Position numbers and translations under genes: made by a program. A DNA stretch of 64,000 bases from Raoultibacter phocaeensis (lineage in GTDB: Bacteria > Actinomycetota > Coriobacteriia > Coriobacteriales > Eggerthellaceae), in the NCBI RefSeq assembly GCF_901411515.1, contig NZ_CABDUX010000001.1:620001-684000 (forward strand), written 5' to 3'. Positions 41,979 to 53,312 of this stretch are shown one piece after another. Each line of letters opens with the position of its first letter. Position 1 is the first letter of the stretch. The notes under the pieces are model-generated. The model saw only the letters and a program-made list of their open reading frames with translations, was not told the DNA's origin and searched no databases.

Positions 41979-42851
41979 CTATCCGACGTCGATCCCCTCG
42001 CGCGGGTCATGCAGATCATTCGGGGGAACGCGCACCTCGGAAAAGCCCATCTCGCGCAACGCATGCGCCGTGCGCCACGGAACCGAGAGGTCGTCGAACT
42101 TCGCACAGTACTCGATGGCTTGCACGAGCGTGATGTTGTGAAACAAGTCGCCCATCGTGTCGACGTCGACGACGGCAGGAAGATAGAGCGCTGGCAGCCC
42201 GAGTTCGGCGGCCTTCTCGATGTAGGCGGGAAGCACGGTCAGGCCGTCCTTATTGTAGAACACACCGTCGTGGCTCATGGGAGTCTCGCGCGTCCAGCCG
42301 ATGATGGACACGCCCATCTCCTGATCGGGAGACAGCACGATACCGCCGCCTTCGACGTCGCAGAGAGCATGGAGCTTGTCGAAGCCTTCGACCACCGCAG
42401 CGCGCGGCAGCGCCGGCATATCGGCCCCCATCGAAAGGATAGTGTCGAAACCCATCGCGAATACCTGCTCGAAGGCATGGTTGTAGTGTTCGTCGAACGA
42501 TGCACCCTCGTCGTATATGATGCGAATCGGGCGGGGCCACTCGCCTGATTCGTCAAACAAACGCTGCATGACCTCGACGTTTTCCTTCGGCGTGGTGGAA
42601 ATGATGAGCTCGTATTCATCGATGCACGCCGCCTCGTTGTCGAGCCTTTCGCCACCGGCAGAGCTGCGCGCTTCGAGCTCGGCAAGCGCATCGCAGCATA
42701 TCTCCGCCACATCGAACAGCATGCAGTGGTAGAGCCCCGAAGCCACCTCGGGTTCGAAAATGCCGTCTTTGAGCCTCGTCAATCGTGTTTTCACGAGCCC
42801 AGGTAGAGGGGGCTTGCTAAACAGCAACAGCGCGTTTTTCCGAATGGCCAC
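41979..42851 (-). CDS. DUF2064 glycosyltransferase-like protein
   Basis: The product is 290 aa with a nucleotidyl/glycosyl-transferase A fold. LLLFSKPPLPGLVKTRL (about 6-22) is the nucleotide-binding start, and ILSMGADMPALP (about 140) is the metal/substrate strand. The family is often called TIGR04282, of unknown substrate, related to CofC-like enzymes. I chose GTG at 42851 because AAGGAG lies seven bases ahead; the ATG five codons earlier has no ribosome site. No clear partner genes. Confidence 0.75.
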   Translation of the reverse strand: MAIRKNALLLFSKPPLPGLVKTRLTRLKDGIFEPEVASGLYHCMLFDVAEICCDALAELEARSSAGGERLDNEAACIDEYELIISTTPKENVEVMQRLFDESGEWPRPIRIIYDEGASFDEHYNHAFEQVFAMGFDTILSMGADMPALPRAAVVEGFDKLHALCDVEGGGIVLSPDQEMGVSIIGWTRETPMSHDGVFYNKDGLTVLPAYIEKAAELGLPALYLPAVVDVDTMGDLFHNITLVQAIEYCAKFDDLSVPWRTAHALREMGFSEVRVPPNDLHDPREGIDVG

Positions 42852-42900
42852 GTGTTTCTCCTTCATAGCGACTCACATGAACACGGTTGATTATACGCAA

Positions 42901-44355
42901 TTATGCATCGACAGGCACTGCCGTCGAAGGCTCGTCGGAAGACGCATCGCGCGAAACAGCGGTTTCGCCGCGAGACGCAGATGCGGAAGGCTTTTGGGTG
43001 CCCACCTGCACACCAAGCGCGGCTTCACCTCCCACAAGAGGCCCTTCGATCTTCGCATCCTTGGGCAGCACGAGGTTGGAAATCACCGCCACAAGGAACA
43101 CGACGGCTACGCAGTTTTGCGCAAACACGCTCTGCACGACTTCGGGGAAGATCGTGAAGATGGACGACACCTGCGTGAACCCGATGCCCACCGCAAGCGA
43201 CAACGCCGCAATGAGAATGTTGCGCTGCGTGAATCCGGCGCGCGCGATCATCTGAAACCCGCTCACGATGATATTGCCGAACATCATGATGGTGCAACCG
43301 CCGAGCACAGCATCCGGTAGCGAAGAGAACGCGACGCTGATGACCGGCAGAAACGCAGCGAGCACGAGAATCGCCGCCCCGGTGGCGATAGCGCGGCGGT
43401 TCACCACTTTCGTCATGGCAACCAAGCCGACGTTCTGAGAAAACGAGGTGATGGGAAGGCATCCGAAGCACGCGGAAAGCGAGCTCACAAAACCGTCGCA
43501 CGCAAGGGAACCCGATAGTTCGCGTTCCTTGACCTCGCGATTCAGACCTACCATGGTGAGCGCCGAGGTGTCTCCGATGGTTTCGGTGGCGGACACGAGG
43601 AAGATGAGCGTCACCGAGATGATCGCACCGATGTTGAATTCGGGAGCAAACGGCATGAGCGCAGGCAAAGCGAACGGCTGCACCTCGGCAAACCCGCCGA
43701 AATCGACCTGACCCATGAACACGGCGAGCGCATAGCCGATCACGAGCCCAAACAGCACTGAAAGCTGCTTGGTCTTGCCCTTCGCAAGCACCTGAAACAC
43801 GATGCACGACACGAGCGCAACCGTACCGAGAATGAGATTTTCGGGCGAGCCGAAATCGGACGCCGCAGCATCGCCTCCGCCAAACGAGGTGGCACCCACC
43901 CCCAAAAGCGAAAATCCGATCGAGGTAACCACCACCGCCGCAACGATGGGCGAGATGATGCGCCTCCAGTACTTCGCGAACAAGCCGAGAAAGCCCTCGA
44001 TGATTCCGCCGACAAGGATCGCGCCAATGGCCACGTTGTAGCCGTAAGTTGCGCTGATGGAACAGAGCACCGTCACGAACGTGAAGCTGACACCCATGAC
44101 GATGGGCAGCCCCGAGCCGATGCGACCGAGCGGAAACAACTGGATGAGCGTCCCGATGCCGGCAATAAGCATGGCGCTTTGGATCAGCGTGCCCGTATCG
44201 GCACCGGAAAGACCCGCCGCCCCGGCAACGATGACGATCGGAGCAAGGTTCGCCACGAACATGGCGAGCACGTGCTGGATGCCATAGGGAACCGAGCGCA
44301 GAATCGGCACAGGAGCATCAAGTTTGAACAGGTTTTCAGTGGGAAACGCTTTCAC
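42901..44355 (-). CDS. NCS2-family xanthine/uracil permease
   Basis: The product is 484 aa with about fourteen membrane helices. The family signature region is PITSFSQNVGLVAMTKVVNR (about 300-319), and the start has VPYGIQHVLAMFVANLAPIV. The last ~50 residues are hydrophilic. Start: GTG at 44355 after GAGAGG. It lies 73 bp downstream of the xanthine phosphoribosyltransferase gene, so it is a likely xanthine carrier in a salvage pair. Confidence 0.9.
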   Translation of the reverse strand: MKAFPTENLFKLDAPVPILRSVPYGIQHVLAMFVANLAPIVIVAGAAGLSGADTGTLIQSAMLIAGIGTLIQLFPLGRIGSGLPIVMGVSFTFVTVLCSISATYGYNVAIGAILVGGIIEGFLGLFAKYWRRIISPIVAAVVVTSIGFSLLGVGATSFGGGDAAASDFGSPENLILGTVALVSCIVFQVLAKGKTKQLSVLFGLVIGYALAVFMGQVDFGGFAEVQPFALPALMPFAPEFNIGAIISVTLIFLVSATETIGDTSALTMVGLNREVKERELSGSLACDGFVSSLSACFGCLPITSFSQNVGLVAMTKVVNRRAIATGAAILVLAAFLPVISVAFSSLPDAVLGGCTIMMFGNIIVSGFQMIARAGFTQRNILIAALSLAVGIGFTQVSSIFTIFPEVVQSVFAQNCVAVVFLVAVISNLVLPKDAKIEGPLVGGEAALGVQVGTQKPSASASRGETAVSRDASSDEPSTAVPVDA

Positions 44356-44428
44356 GCATCGGCCTCTCTCCCAGGTGCGGCACGCACAAAGCCCCCGGGC
44401 TTTTCGGCCGAACGCAGGTTTTTGTACG

Positions 44429-45016
44429 TTATCGGAATACGATGGTGCCCGTTGCCGGATCCATATTGTCTACGATGGCGAGCGATTCGAGACGAAACCC
44501 ACGTTCGCGCAGCGAGGCACCGCCCGGTTGGAAGCCTTTTTCGATGGCTATGCCGATGCCCTCGATGGCCGCACCCGCATGCTGGCAGATATCGATGAGT
44601 CCGTCGAGCGCGCATCCGTTTGCCAGAAAATCGTCGATGATGAGCACGTGATCGTCACACCCGATGTACTTCTTGGAAACGATTACGTCGAAGATGCGTC
44701 CGTGGGTATACGATTGGATGCGGGTCACGTACATATCGCCCTCGAGGTTGATGCTCTGAGCCTTTTTGGCGAACACGACCGGTACCCCGAAATGCCGCGC
44801 GACCACGCATGCGATGCCGATACCCGAAGCCTCGATCGTGAGGATCTTAGTAATGAGCGCATCGGAAAACAGCCGCTTGAACTCAGCGCCGCATGCATCG
44901 AGTAAATCGATGTCGAGCTGATGGTTCAGAAAACTGTCGACCTTCAGAACGCCTTCGTCCTTCACTATTCCATCGCGCCTGATGCGATCCTCTAAAAGCT
45001 TCAAAGCAGCCTCCAT
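44429..45016 (-). CDS. xpt: Xanthine phosphoribosyltransferase
   Basis: The product is 195 aa and converts xanthine and PRPP to XMP. The PRPP motif is [20 protein letters not shown] (about 126-145). [20 protein letters not shown] and the [15 protein letters not shown] flexible loop are typical of Xpt. Start: ATG at 45016 where the family begins; the frame runs on upstream without homology. No purine riboswitch could be recognised in the leader. Confidence 0.92.
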   Translation of the reverse strand: MEAALKLLEDRIRRDGIVKDEGVLKVDSFLNHQLDIDLLDACGAEFKRLFSDALITKILTIEASGIGIACVVARHFGVPVVFAKKAQSINLEGDMYVTRIQSYTHGRIFDVIVSKKYIGCDDHVLIIDDFLANGCALDGLIDICQHAGAAIEGIGIAIEKGFQPGGASLRERGFRLESLAIVDNMDPATGTIVFR

Positions 45017-45128
45017 ACCCCAACCATGATGATCCAAAGTGTACCCGAAGCTCGAACACCAACCAAGTACATGAACGAAAAAAGAGGTGCTTCCTTTATA
45101 CTGGTTTGAGCTCAGGAAAGGGAATATC

Positions 45129-47183
45129 ATGCAAACTACCGGCAATGCCGCCAACCCGCCGATATCAACGCGGTTTCGCATCCAGCGTCCGATCGCACTG
45201 CTCGCTCTCGTCTGCATGCTTGCGTGCGTCTGCACGATAGTATACGCGCTCGCAGCAGCCCCCTCAGCTTGGGCGAAAAGTTACGACATGCCGAAAACGA
45301 CGATCGACGCCGTGCTCGACGACAACGGCACGCTTAACGTAACCGAAACCCGATCGTTCAAGTTCAACGGCGATTTCACCTGCGTATGGTGGGAGTTCGA
45401 CTCGTTTGGATCCAACGCCGACATGACGGTGCAATCGGTCACGCTCGAACAGAGCGGAACCACGCGCACTCTCGCGAAAACCGATTTCGTAACCAGCTGG
45501 CGTTATGAGGGCGGACCTGGCGGATACGCCTACGCGGTCGATGAGGTGTACGACAGCGTGTACGTGTTTTTCCAGGCAGCGCATGAGACCGTATCGGTGA
45601 CGCTGAACTACCGCGTCGAGGGCATGGTGACGAAATACTCCGACGTCGGCGAACTCTACTGGAAGTTCGTCGGATCGGAGTGGGCCGAGCCGTCGCGCGA
45701 CGTGCAGATGACGCTTCATCTGCCCCAACCGAGTGGAGCAAACCCCGTAGCCGGCGAAGATATCCGCGCATGGGGCCACGGCCCGCTTGACGGAGATGTC
45801 GCGTTCGGCGACGAGGGCACCGTGACCTTCACGGTGCCGCGCATCGATTCGGGGGCCTACGCCGAAGCACGCGTGCTCTTTCCCGCTTCATGGCTTGCAG
45901 CGGATGCCAACGTTGACTCCTGGAACTTCCCCGCGCTGAACTCCATCGTGAAGGAAGAGACGAAGCAGGCAGACGAAGCAAACCGGCAGCGGGCGGCTAC
46001 CAACGCACTCTACATCGGGTTCTTCAGCACCTGCGCGGTTTTCCTCGTTATCTGTCTCATCCTGTTCTTCCGCTTCGGCCGTGAGCACAAAACGACGTTC
46101 TCAGAGCAGTATTGGCGCGATGCGCCCGATAGGCAGGTTCACCCGCTCGTCGTCAAGTACGTCGAAAGCTGGGGTTCGATCACAACCAACGATTTCGCAA
46201 CCGAGCTCATGCATCTCACCGCAACCGGAGCCGTCTACTTGGGCACTGGTGCCTACACGAAACCCGCGACGAGCATTCCCGAAACGTTCAAGTCGATCGG
46301 CGCTATGCTGTTCGGCGAGCAAGCCATGCAGCAGCGCATGTCGCAAGGCGGCCTTGTCACCGTGGAGGATTACTACCTTGCCCGACTCCCGAAAGCGAAC
46401 GAGGTAACGAGCCCGATCGATCGCGCAGCGCTCGATCTCTTGTTCAACCAGATCGGTGGTGGAGCCGATTCCCTTTGGTTCGACTCGATCGATCTGTACG
46501 CCGAACGCAACAAGGAGTCCGCCGTAAGCGGGTTCAAGCGATGGGTCGAGGTGGTCAAGACGGAAGCGGCTGCAGGGCACTTCATTGAGAAGCCGGGCAA
46601 GGCGCTTGGACGCGTGCTCAAAGCGCTCTCGTGGATCATTGGTTTGGCGGGCTTGTTCCTGGGCTCTATGAACCCCGTGTTCTACATCGGAACAGCAGTT
46701 GCCATCGGTGCGAACATCCTTGTGATCAGATTCATGCCCCGACGCAGCAAAGCGGGTGCAGAACTGCACGCAAAAGCCGAAGCCCTGGAAAACTGGCTGA
46801 AGGATTTTACGCTTTTGAACGAGCGCCTTCCGATGGACGTGAAGGTATGGGGCGAGTTCATGGTGTACGCGACCCTTTTCGGCATCGCCGACAAGGTGAT
46901 GAGCGAGTTGCGCGTCACCCTGCCCGACGTGTATCGGGAGGCAACGGGGAGTGCATCGACGGCGAGCGGCTCGAACTGGGGCCTCTGGGTCTCCGACACC
47001 CATAGCGTCGGGGGATCGGTTTCAAGCCTTGATGCAGGCTCGGCCTTCGATGCGTTCAGGAGTACCGTATCGTCTTCGTTCACCACCTCGAGCAGCAGCG
47101 GAAGCGGGGGCGGGGGCGGCTTCTCCAGCGGGGCGGAAGCAGCGGTGGCGGGGCGGAGGTGGCGGCGGGGCGGTGCACGGTAA
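45129..47183 (+). CDS. DUF2207 membrane protein with altered Gly-rich tail
   Basis: The product is 684 aa. An N-terminal signal/anchor (about 18-42) is followed by a beta-rich extracytoplasmic DUF2207 domain. Helices lie near 297-320 and a pair near 505-545, with a cytoplasmic domain between. The C-terminus normally ends in a long Gly run in this family. Here it reads [20 protein letters not shown] and on. Three one-base additions in GGGG runs would restore an all-Gly/Ser tail with the same stop. Role unknown; it may be an envelope or cell-division-linked protein. Confidence 0.85.
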   Translation: MQTTGNAANPPISTRFRIQRPIALLALVCMLACVCTIVYALAAAPSAWAKSYDMPKTTIDAVLDDNGTLNVTETRSFKFNGDFTCVWWEFDSFGSNADMTVQSVTLEQSGTTRTLAKTDFVTSWRYEGGPGGYAYAVDEVYDSVYVFFQAAHETVSVTLNYRVEGMVTKYSDVGELYWKFVGSEWAEPSRDVQMTLHLPQPSGANPVAGEDIRAWGHGPLDGDVAFGDEGTVTFTVPRIDSGAYAEARVLFPASWLAADANVDSWNFPALNSIVKEETKQADEANRQRAATNALYIGFFSTCAVFLVICLILFFRFGREHKTTFSEQYWRDAPDRQVHPLVVKYVESWGSITTNDFATELMHLTATGAVYLGTGAYTKPATSIPETFKSIGAMLFGEQAMQQRMSQGGLVTVEDYYLARLPKANEVTSPIDRAALDLLFNQIGGGADSLWFDSIDLYAERNKESAVSGFKRWVEVVKTEAAAGHFIEKPGKALGRVLKALSWIIGLAGLFLGSMNPVFYIGTAVAIGANILVIRFMPRRSKAGAELHAKAEALENWLKDFTLLNERLPMDVKVWGEFMVYATLFGIADKVMSELRVTLPDVYREATGSASTASGSNWGLWVSDTHSVGGSVSSLDAGSAFDAFRSTVSSSFTTSSSSGSGGGGGFSSGAEAAVAGRRWRRGGAR

Positions 47184-47224
47184 AGCGGCCGACGCCCGCT
47201 CCCCGCGTCCACGGCGCGTGCGTG

Positions 47225-48562
47225 TTAGAAGCTTCCTTCTGTCCAGCACAGCGTCGCGATGCTGTGGGGTGCTAGCGAGACATCGGCCACGCGGTCACCC
47301 TCGCAGAGGACGAAGCACTGCTCTGCATCGGTTTTATTGAGCGCAACAACCACCCGTCCGCCATCGGGGTTCGCAAACCCGGTGCACTCGATACGGTCAT
47401 TGCACCGCGAAACAAGGAACCGTCGTGCGCCGCGGCTTATGAAGCTCGAGAAATGCCCAAGATACCAGAAGGATCGGTTGACAATGAGCTCGCCTTGCTC
47501 GCGATCGTACATGAGCGGTGCTTCGCAGAAGTTGCCCACATGGTTTGGACCTCCCTGCTCGTCGAGCAGCACGTTCCAGTCGATGTAGCCGTGTGCACCG
47601 GCATTGAGTGTACCGATCACATCGTGGGCGTACTGTTCGGCTTTGCGCTCCTGCGTCGACTCGCGGTCGCGCGTATACTCCACACACCCCTCGGTTAACA
47701 GGAACTCCTTCTCGGGGTACGCGGCAATCGTTGCCGCAAGCGCCTCGAAATGATCGCCCGAATACCAATGGAATGCCACGCCGTCCACTACCTCGTGCAC
47801 TGCGGGATCGGCGAGCGTCTCGTCCACGCGCTCCACGATGCGATCTTTGTTGTGATCCCAGATGAGAATGCGCACGCCGCCCAGCCCCGCTGCATCGAGC
47901 GCAGGCCGCAAGTGATCCGCTGCGAACTCCGCCTCCTCTTGGGCAGTGAACAAACACGACTCCCATGTTTGGCGCGCCATCGGCTCGTTTTGCACGGTGA
48001 CCCGCGAGATCGCGATGCCTTCCTGAGCGTATTCGGCAACGTAGCGAGCGATTATCGCAGCCCATCGATCGTAGTACTTTCGACGGAGCCTTCCCCCGAA
48101 CGCCATCGTATGCGAAGACTTCATGAACGCAGGCGGACTCCAGGGCGAAGCGATAAGCTCGATCGCGGGATCGAGCGCCAGGGCGCATCGGATGAACGGG
48201 ATAAGAAGCTCGCGATCGCGCTCGATCGAGAACGACGCAAGCTCCGTGTCGCGCTTATCGGACACGTACGCGTAGCTTCCGAGCGAAAAGTCGCAGCTCT
48301 GGATGTGGGTACGGCACAGCGTGTAGGCGTTTCCCTCGCGTCCGAAACACAAACGCAGAAACCGATCCTGCACCTCGGGCGGCATGAGCGCAAACGTATA
48401 CGCAGCCGATTCCGTGAGCGCCGCACCGAACCCCGCGATGCGCTGGTAGGTTTTCTGCGGATACACCTTCACGAGATCCATTTCAGCACGAGGATCACGC
48501 CGCGATGGCAGCTCGGTGCGCCGCATGGCGGTTTCGGTATCGGTCGTATAGCGCTCGATCAT
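47225..48562 (-). CDS. Glycoside hydrolase family 30 (glucosylceramidase-like)
   Basis: The product is 445 aa. The acid/base Glu193 lies in VTVQNEPMA and the nucleophile Glu291 in EFLLTEGCVEY. GFGAALTESAAY near residue 44 and SPWSPPAFMK near 139 are GH30 marks. A beta-sandwich closes the protein. There is no signal peptide, so it acts in the cytoplasm on a small beta-glycoside, or is released with lysis. Carbohydrate genes are scarce in this lineage, so this one stands out. It follows a DHA2 exporter gene, 44 bp apart, same strand. Confidence 0.88.
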   Translation of the reverse strand: MIERYTTDTETAMRRTELPSRRDPRAEMDLVKVYPQKTYQRIAGFGAALTESAAYTFALMPPEVQDRFLRLCFGREGNAYTLCRTHIQSCDFSLGSYAYVSDKRDTELASFSIERDRELLIPFIRCALALDPAIELIASPWSPPAFMKSSHTMAFGGRLRRKYYDRWAAIIARYVAEYAQEGIAISRVTVQNEPMARQTWESCLFTAQEEAEFAADHLRPALDAAGLGGVRILIWDHNKDRIVERVDETLADPAVHEVVDGVAFHWYSGDHFEALAATIAAYPEKEFLLTEGCVEYTRDRESTQERKAEQYAHDVIGTLNAGAHGYIDWNVLLDEQGGPNHVGNFCEAPLMYDREQGELIVNRSFWYLGHFSSFISRGARRFLVSRCNDRIECTGFANPDGGRVVVALNKTDAEQCFVLCEGDRVADVSLAPHSIATLCWTEGSF

Positions 48563-48606
48563 AGCGGCATCCTTCTAAGCGACAGCGTCCCCGCCGAAAA
48601 CGGCGA

Positions 48607-50190
<1,584 letters not shown>

Positions 50191-50247
50191 TCAACCCGTT
50201 TGTTGCCGAGAGACACCGAACCGTAATCGTTGATTTCTCTGCACCGA

Positions 50248-51909
50248 TTATTCGACGGCGATCAGCACGCGCTCCTTCGGCTGCGCGTACGCCTCGCCGA
50301 TCACGCCTTCGAGCTCGGTTCGCACGAAGTTTACCAGGGCGTCGGTATCGGTATAGCCCGTTATGTAGCCCGTCTTCTCATACGCTTCCGCAGCCGCATA
50401 ATACGTATCGCCGCCCGACGTGATGAAGCTCGATGCCGCAATCACGTATTCGTCTTCAAGCGAGAAGCCCCTGCCGCCCACATCGTCGATGGTAATGCGC
50501 GACCCGGGTGTCATCGGTGCGAAATACGTCGAATCGGGATACTGCTCGCCGTTTTCGTACGGCGTGATCGTATCGATCCGATAGGCAATACCTGCTACCT
50601 GGGGGAATCCGCCCGTAGCCTCGGGGAGGCTGAACGTTGCCGCTTCAAGGATTTCAAGCAGTTCCGAGCCTTTGAGCGTAACCACGTTGAGGCTGTTGTT
50701 GTACGGGAACACCGTCGTGAGCGTTTCCATGCTGATATCACCGATGCCTATGGAAGCCCGGATGCTGCCACCGTTCACGATGGCCCCGTCAACGGCTTGA
50801 TCGCTCGCCTGCTGAGCCTGCCAGAGCATCGCATCGGCAGCGAAATCGCCGAGGTTCGTCTCCTGCGTGCGCACACCAGGATCGCGCTCTCCGTCGAGCG
50901 CAACCTCCGTAGTGCCGATGGTTTGCGAAAGCTGGGCCTTCACCTCGTCGTGCGTTTTCACGACGAGTTCCTCGGTAGCCGCATCGCTCCCCTCGTACGA
51001 TCCGTACTCGACCATGTGCTCTGAAAAGGAGTTATTCTCGTACAGCACAACGCCGATATTTTCAGTATGGCATCCTGTGCTTACGAGCAGCGAGCCGTTA
51101 ACGGTTTCGTTCACCACCTTGTGGTCATGCCCGTCGATGAACACATCGATGCCCTCGGTGTTCTCAAGCACGTCGATCGAACGATTCGGCGCCGTGGCAC
51201 CAACACTGCCCAAATGCCCAAGGCACACGATCACGGTGCACCCCTGCGCCTTAAGCTCGTCAACCTGATCTTGCGCACATCGGTATAGGTCTTCGCCCGC
51301 AGCAAATGAAAGGCCCGCGACGTTCTTGGGACTCGATTTCGTCTGCGTCTCGGGGGTGGCAAGGCCGAACACACCGACCTTGAGCCCGTCACCCATATCG
51401 AATACAGCCTGATCCTGCGCGAATGACTCCCCCGTTGCATCGATAGTGATGTTTGCCGCGAGAACAGGAAACTTCGCCCTGGCAATAAGCTTTTCGAGAT
51501 TGTCGGCACCCCAATCGAATTCGTGATTGCCGATCGACATGGCATCGTATCCTGCCGTATTCATGAAATCGATGGCCGCTTCGCCTTCGGAAAGATTCAC
51601 GAGTACGTTGTCCTGAATGGCATCGCCGTCATCGAACAGCAGCACTTCGTAGCCCTGCGCTTCGTAATCTTTTTTCAACTGGGCAACCGCCGCCATTCCC
51701 AAAGCACCGGGAGTTGAGTCGGTCGGCTCTGCCGCCATGTCGTAGCCATGGGTATCGTTCGTATGGATGATGGCGAGCTTGGCAGCCGCTTCGGGCTCCT
51801 GATCAGGCGCCGGCTTTTGTGCGGCACAGCCGGCAATCGGAAGCATCGCCCCTGCAAGCGCGAAAGCACATACGAAAGCGAGTAGCTTTTTCGACAGGTT
51901 TCGTTTCAT
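50248..51909 (-). CDS. UshA-like 5'-nucleotidase lipoprotein
   Basis: The product is 553 aa. The lipoprotein signal ends at the Cys of LPIAGCAAQ (about residue 28). The calcineurin-like phosphatase part has HTNDTHG, FDDGDAI, GNHEFDWG and GHDHK. The C-terminal 5'-nucleotidase domain has NGGSIRASI and the substrate Phe region VFPYNNSL. It should strip phosphate from nucleotides outside the cell for uptake. Start: ATG at 51909 (MKRNLSKK) after GAGGGA; the upstream ATG is too close to that box. Confidence 0.9.
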   Translation of the reverse strand: MKRNLSKKLLAFVCAFALAGAMLPIAGCAAQKPAPDQEPEAAAKLAIIHTNDTHGYDMAAEPTDSTPGALGMAAVAQLKKDYEAQGYEVLLFDDGDAIQDNVLVNLSEGEAAIDFMNTAGYDAMSIGNHEFDWGADNLEKLIARAKFPVLAANITIDATGESFAQDQAVFDMGDGLKVGVFGLATPETQTKSSPKNVAGLSFAAGEDLYRCAQDQVDELKAQGCTVIVCLGHLGSVGATAPNRSIDVLENTEGIDVFIDGHDHKVVNETVNGSLLVSTGCHTENIGVVLYENNSFSEHMVEYGSYEGSDAATEELVVKTHDEVKAQLSQTIGTTEVALDGERDPGVRTQETNLGDFAADAMLWQAQQASDQAVDGAIVNGGSIRASIGIGDISMETLTTVFPYNNSLNVVTLKGSELLEILEAATFSLPEATGGFPQVAGIAYRIDTITPYENGEQYPDSTYFAPMTPGSRITIDDVGGRGFSLEDEYVIAASSFITSGGDTYYAAAEAYEKTGYITGYTDTDALVNFVRTELEGVIGEAYAQPKERVLIAVE

Positions 51910-52151
51910 GCCTACCATCCCTCGCACCCTTCTCCCGAAACACCGCACTTCGGCGCCAACGCCGCCGATTTCGCAACTGGCACCTGCCAAGTGCATCAGC
52001 TTCTAGCGTATACGGTTACATTATCTCACGGTTACATGGAGAGAAGCGCGCGCTTCGACAAACGTCTCGCAACGATCGCGTCTGCACTTCGGCCGAGCCG
52101 CGCACAAGCGGCTCGGCCCGCAAAGGCAACCACGAAACGCTTCGGTAGCCG

Positions 52152-52472
52152 TTATTCGTGCGTTGTCAGATTGAGTCCGATGATGCCCGCACCGATGAGC
52201 AGGATGCAGACGATCTTCACGGCGCTTGCAGGCTCTTTTAAAAACACGATTCCGAGGATCGCCGCACCGACGATGCCGATACCCGTCCAAACTGCGTACC
52301 CCACGCTCAAAGGCAGCGTTTTGAGCGCGTGGGCCAGAAGGCCGAAGCTGATAATCATGCCGATGATCGTAAGGATGCTCGGCATGAGCTTAGAGAATCC
52401 GTCCGAAAGTTTCAGCTGATACGCCCAAAACGTCTCGAACAAGCCAGCGATGATCAAGATAACCCAGTTCAT
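52152..52472 (-). CDS. SMR-family exporter, SugE/Gdx (guanidinium) type
   Basis: The product is 106 aa with four membrane helices. The essential Glu is in GLFETFWAYQLK (residue 13). SVGYAVWTGIGIVGAAILGI is the SMR signature, and the Trp-Ala pair with the LKLSDGF loop follows the SugE/Gdx side of the family rather than EmrE. Gdx proteins export guanidinium in exchange for protons. That fits a genome with amidino-group chemistry 30-50 kb away. The start ATG is 19 nt after a 54-nt leader hairpin. Confidence 0.85.
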   Translation of the reverse strand: MNWVILIIAGLFETFWAYQLKLSDGFSKLMPSILTIIGMIISFGLLAHALKTLPLSVGYAVWTGIGIVGAAILGIVFLKEPASAVKIVCILLIGAGIIGLNLTTHE

Positions 52473-52490
52473 TGTTCTCACCCAAACTAA

Positions 52491-52544
52491 AAGCATGCGC
52501 CGTCCCCTATCTTCTAAGGCCTAACGATAGGGGAGCACATGCTT
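52491..52544 (-). other. Leader hairpin of the SugE/Gdx gene, possible riboswitch part
   Basis: On the minus strand AAGCATGTGC pairs with GCGCATGCTT (one G-U). An asymmetric internal loop (T against ACG) is next, then CCCCTATC pairs with GATAGGGG around a 14-nt loop. It sits just before the ribosome site. Gdx genes are often under guanidine riboswitches, but I could not match this to the class I, II or III consensus. Confidence 0.45.
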
Positions 52545-52669
52545 GGTTTCCTGGTCTACCCGGCGGCAGAGTATGTCATGATCATGCGATTGTACGGTAT
52601 TAGGTATTAACCTACCAGAGTGTCCGCCAAAACTGCACAGATCGGTTTGATCGAAGCTCAGCTTAGAGG

Positions 52670-53098
52670 TTACTTCGCAACGAGCACGGGAATCTCGGAT
52701 GCGTGGAAAACCTTGTAGCTCACGCTTCCCATGTACTCCTTGAGCCCCGACAAACCGCGATTACCGAGCACGATAAGGTCGTACTCGCCGCCATTCGCCA
52801 GCTTGAGCAATTCGGTTGCAGGAGCGGTACCCGTAAGCAAAAGCGTGTTCGCCCGCTCGCCTAGTGAAGCGATCTTGTCGTCGATGGCGTACAGCGTTTC
52901 CTTGCCATCCTCCATCATCATATCGATGATGTCCTTCAAATTGGAAACCTGCGACTCATTGAGAAGCGGTATGGGCACGATATTGACGATATCAAGGCTG
53001 GTTTCCTCATTGGGAAGCGCAATGCCGATCGCCAAATCGAGCGCCTTCTCGGACAGTTCGGAACCATCGTATGCCACCAGAATCTTATTGAGAGCCAT
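52670..53098 (-). CDS. Universal stress protein (UspA family)
   Basis: The product is 142 aa with one Usp domain. It starts ILVAYDGSELSEKALDLAI and has the C-terminal loop GNRGLSGLKEYMGSVS. That loop is one residue shorter than the usual ATP-binding form (G-x2-G-x9-G-S/T), so ATP binding is uncertain. Start: ATG at 53098 after AAAGGA. It is divergent from a MarR gene. Confidence 0.88.
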   Translation of the reverse strand: MALNKILVAYDGSELSEKALDLAIGIALPNEETSLDIVNIVPIPLLNESQVSNLKDIIDMMMEDGKETLYAIDDKIASLGERANTLLLTGTAPATELLKLANGGEYDLIVLGNRGLSGLKEYMGSVSYKVFHASEIPVLVAK

Positions 53099-53244
53099 AC
53101 GTTTCCTTTCTTCGCGGCCAGCGGTAATACGCTGCAAAGAGCCGATCGCGACCCGCATACTGTAGCGCATAGCATCAGTATACCCCGTTCAGGGCAACAT
53201 AAACCAACGACACAGCTACGGTTTCTGGATTAATAAATAAGCCC

Positions 53245-53273
53245 TTGCATACTTTTGTTACGTAAACTATTCT
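53245..53273 (+). promoter_or_regulatory. Promoter of the MarR gene with central dyad
   Basis: TTGCAT and TATTCT are 17 bp apart. The spacer holds the perfect palindrome TTACGTAA (53258-53265), a fitting place for autorepression by MarR. Confidence 0.5.
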
Positions 53274-53312
53274 CTAATTGATAGACGTAGCGCAAACGCG
53301 AAAGGAGCCTTC

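Noticed and set aside
44950-45128. Purine riboswitch before xpt
   Set aside because: No P1-P2-P3 layout or conserved loop bases could be found in the short leader.
52473-52560. Class I (ykkC), mini-ykkC or ykkC-III guanidine riboswitch before the SugE/Gdx gene
   Set aside because: The conserved bases of these classes were not found; only an unassigned hairpin is reported.
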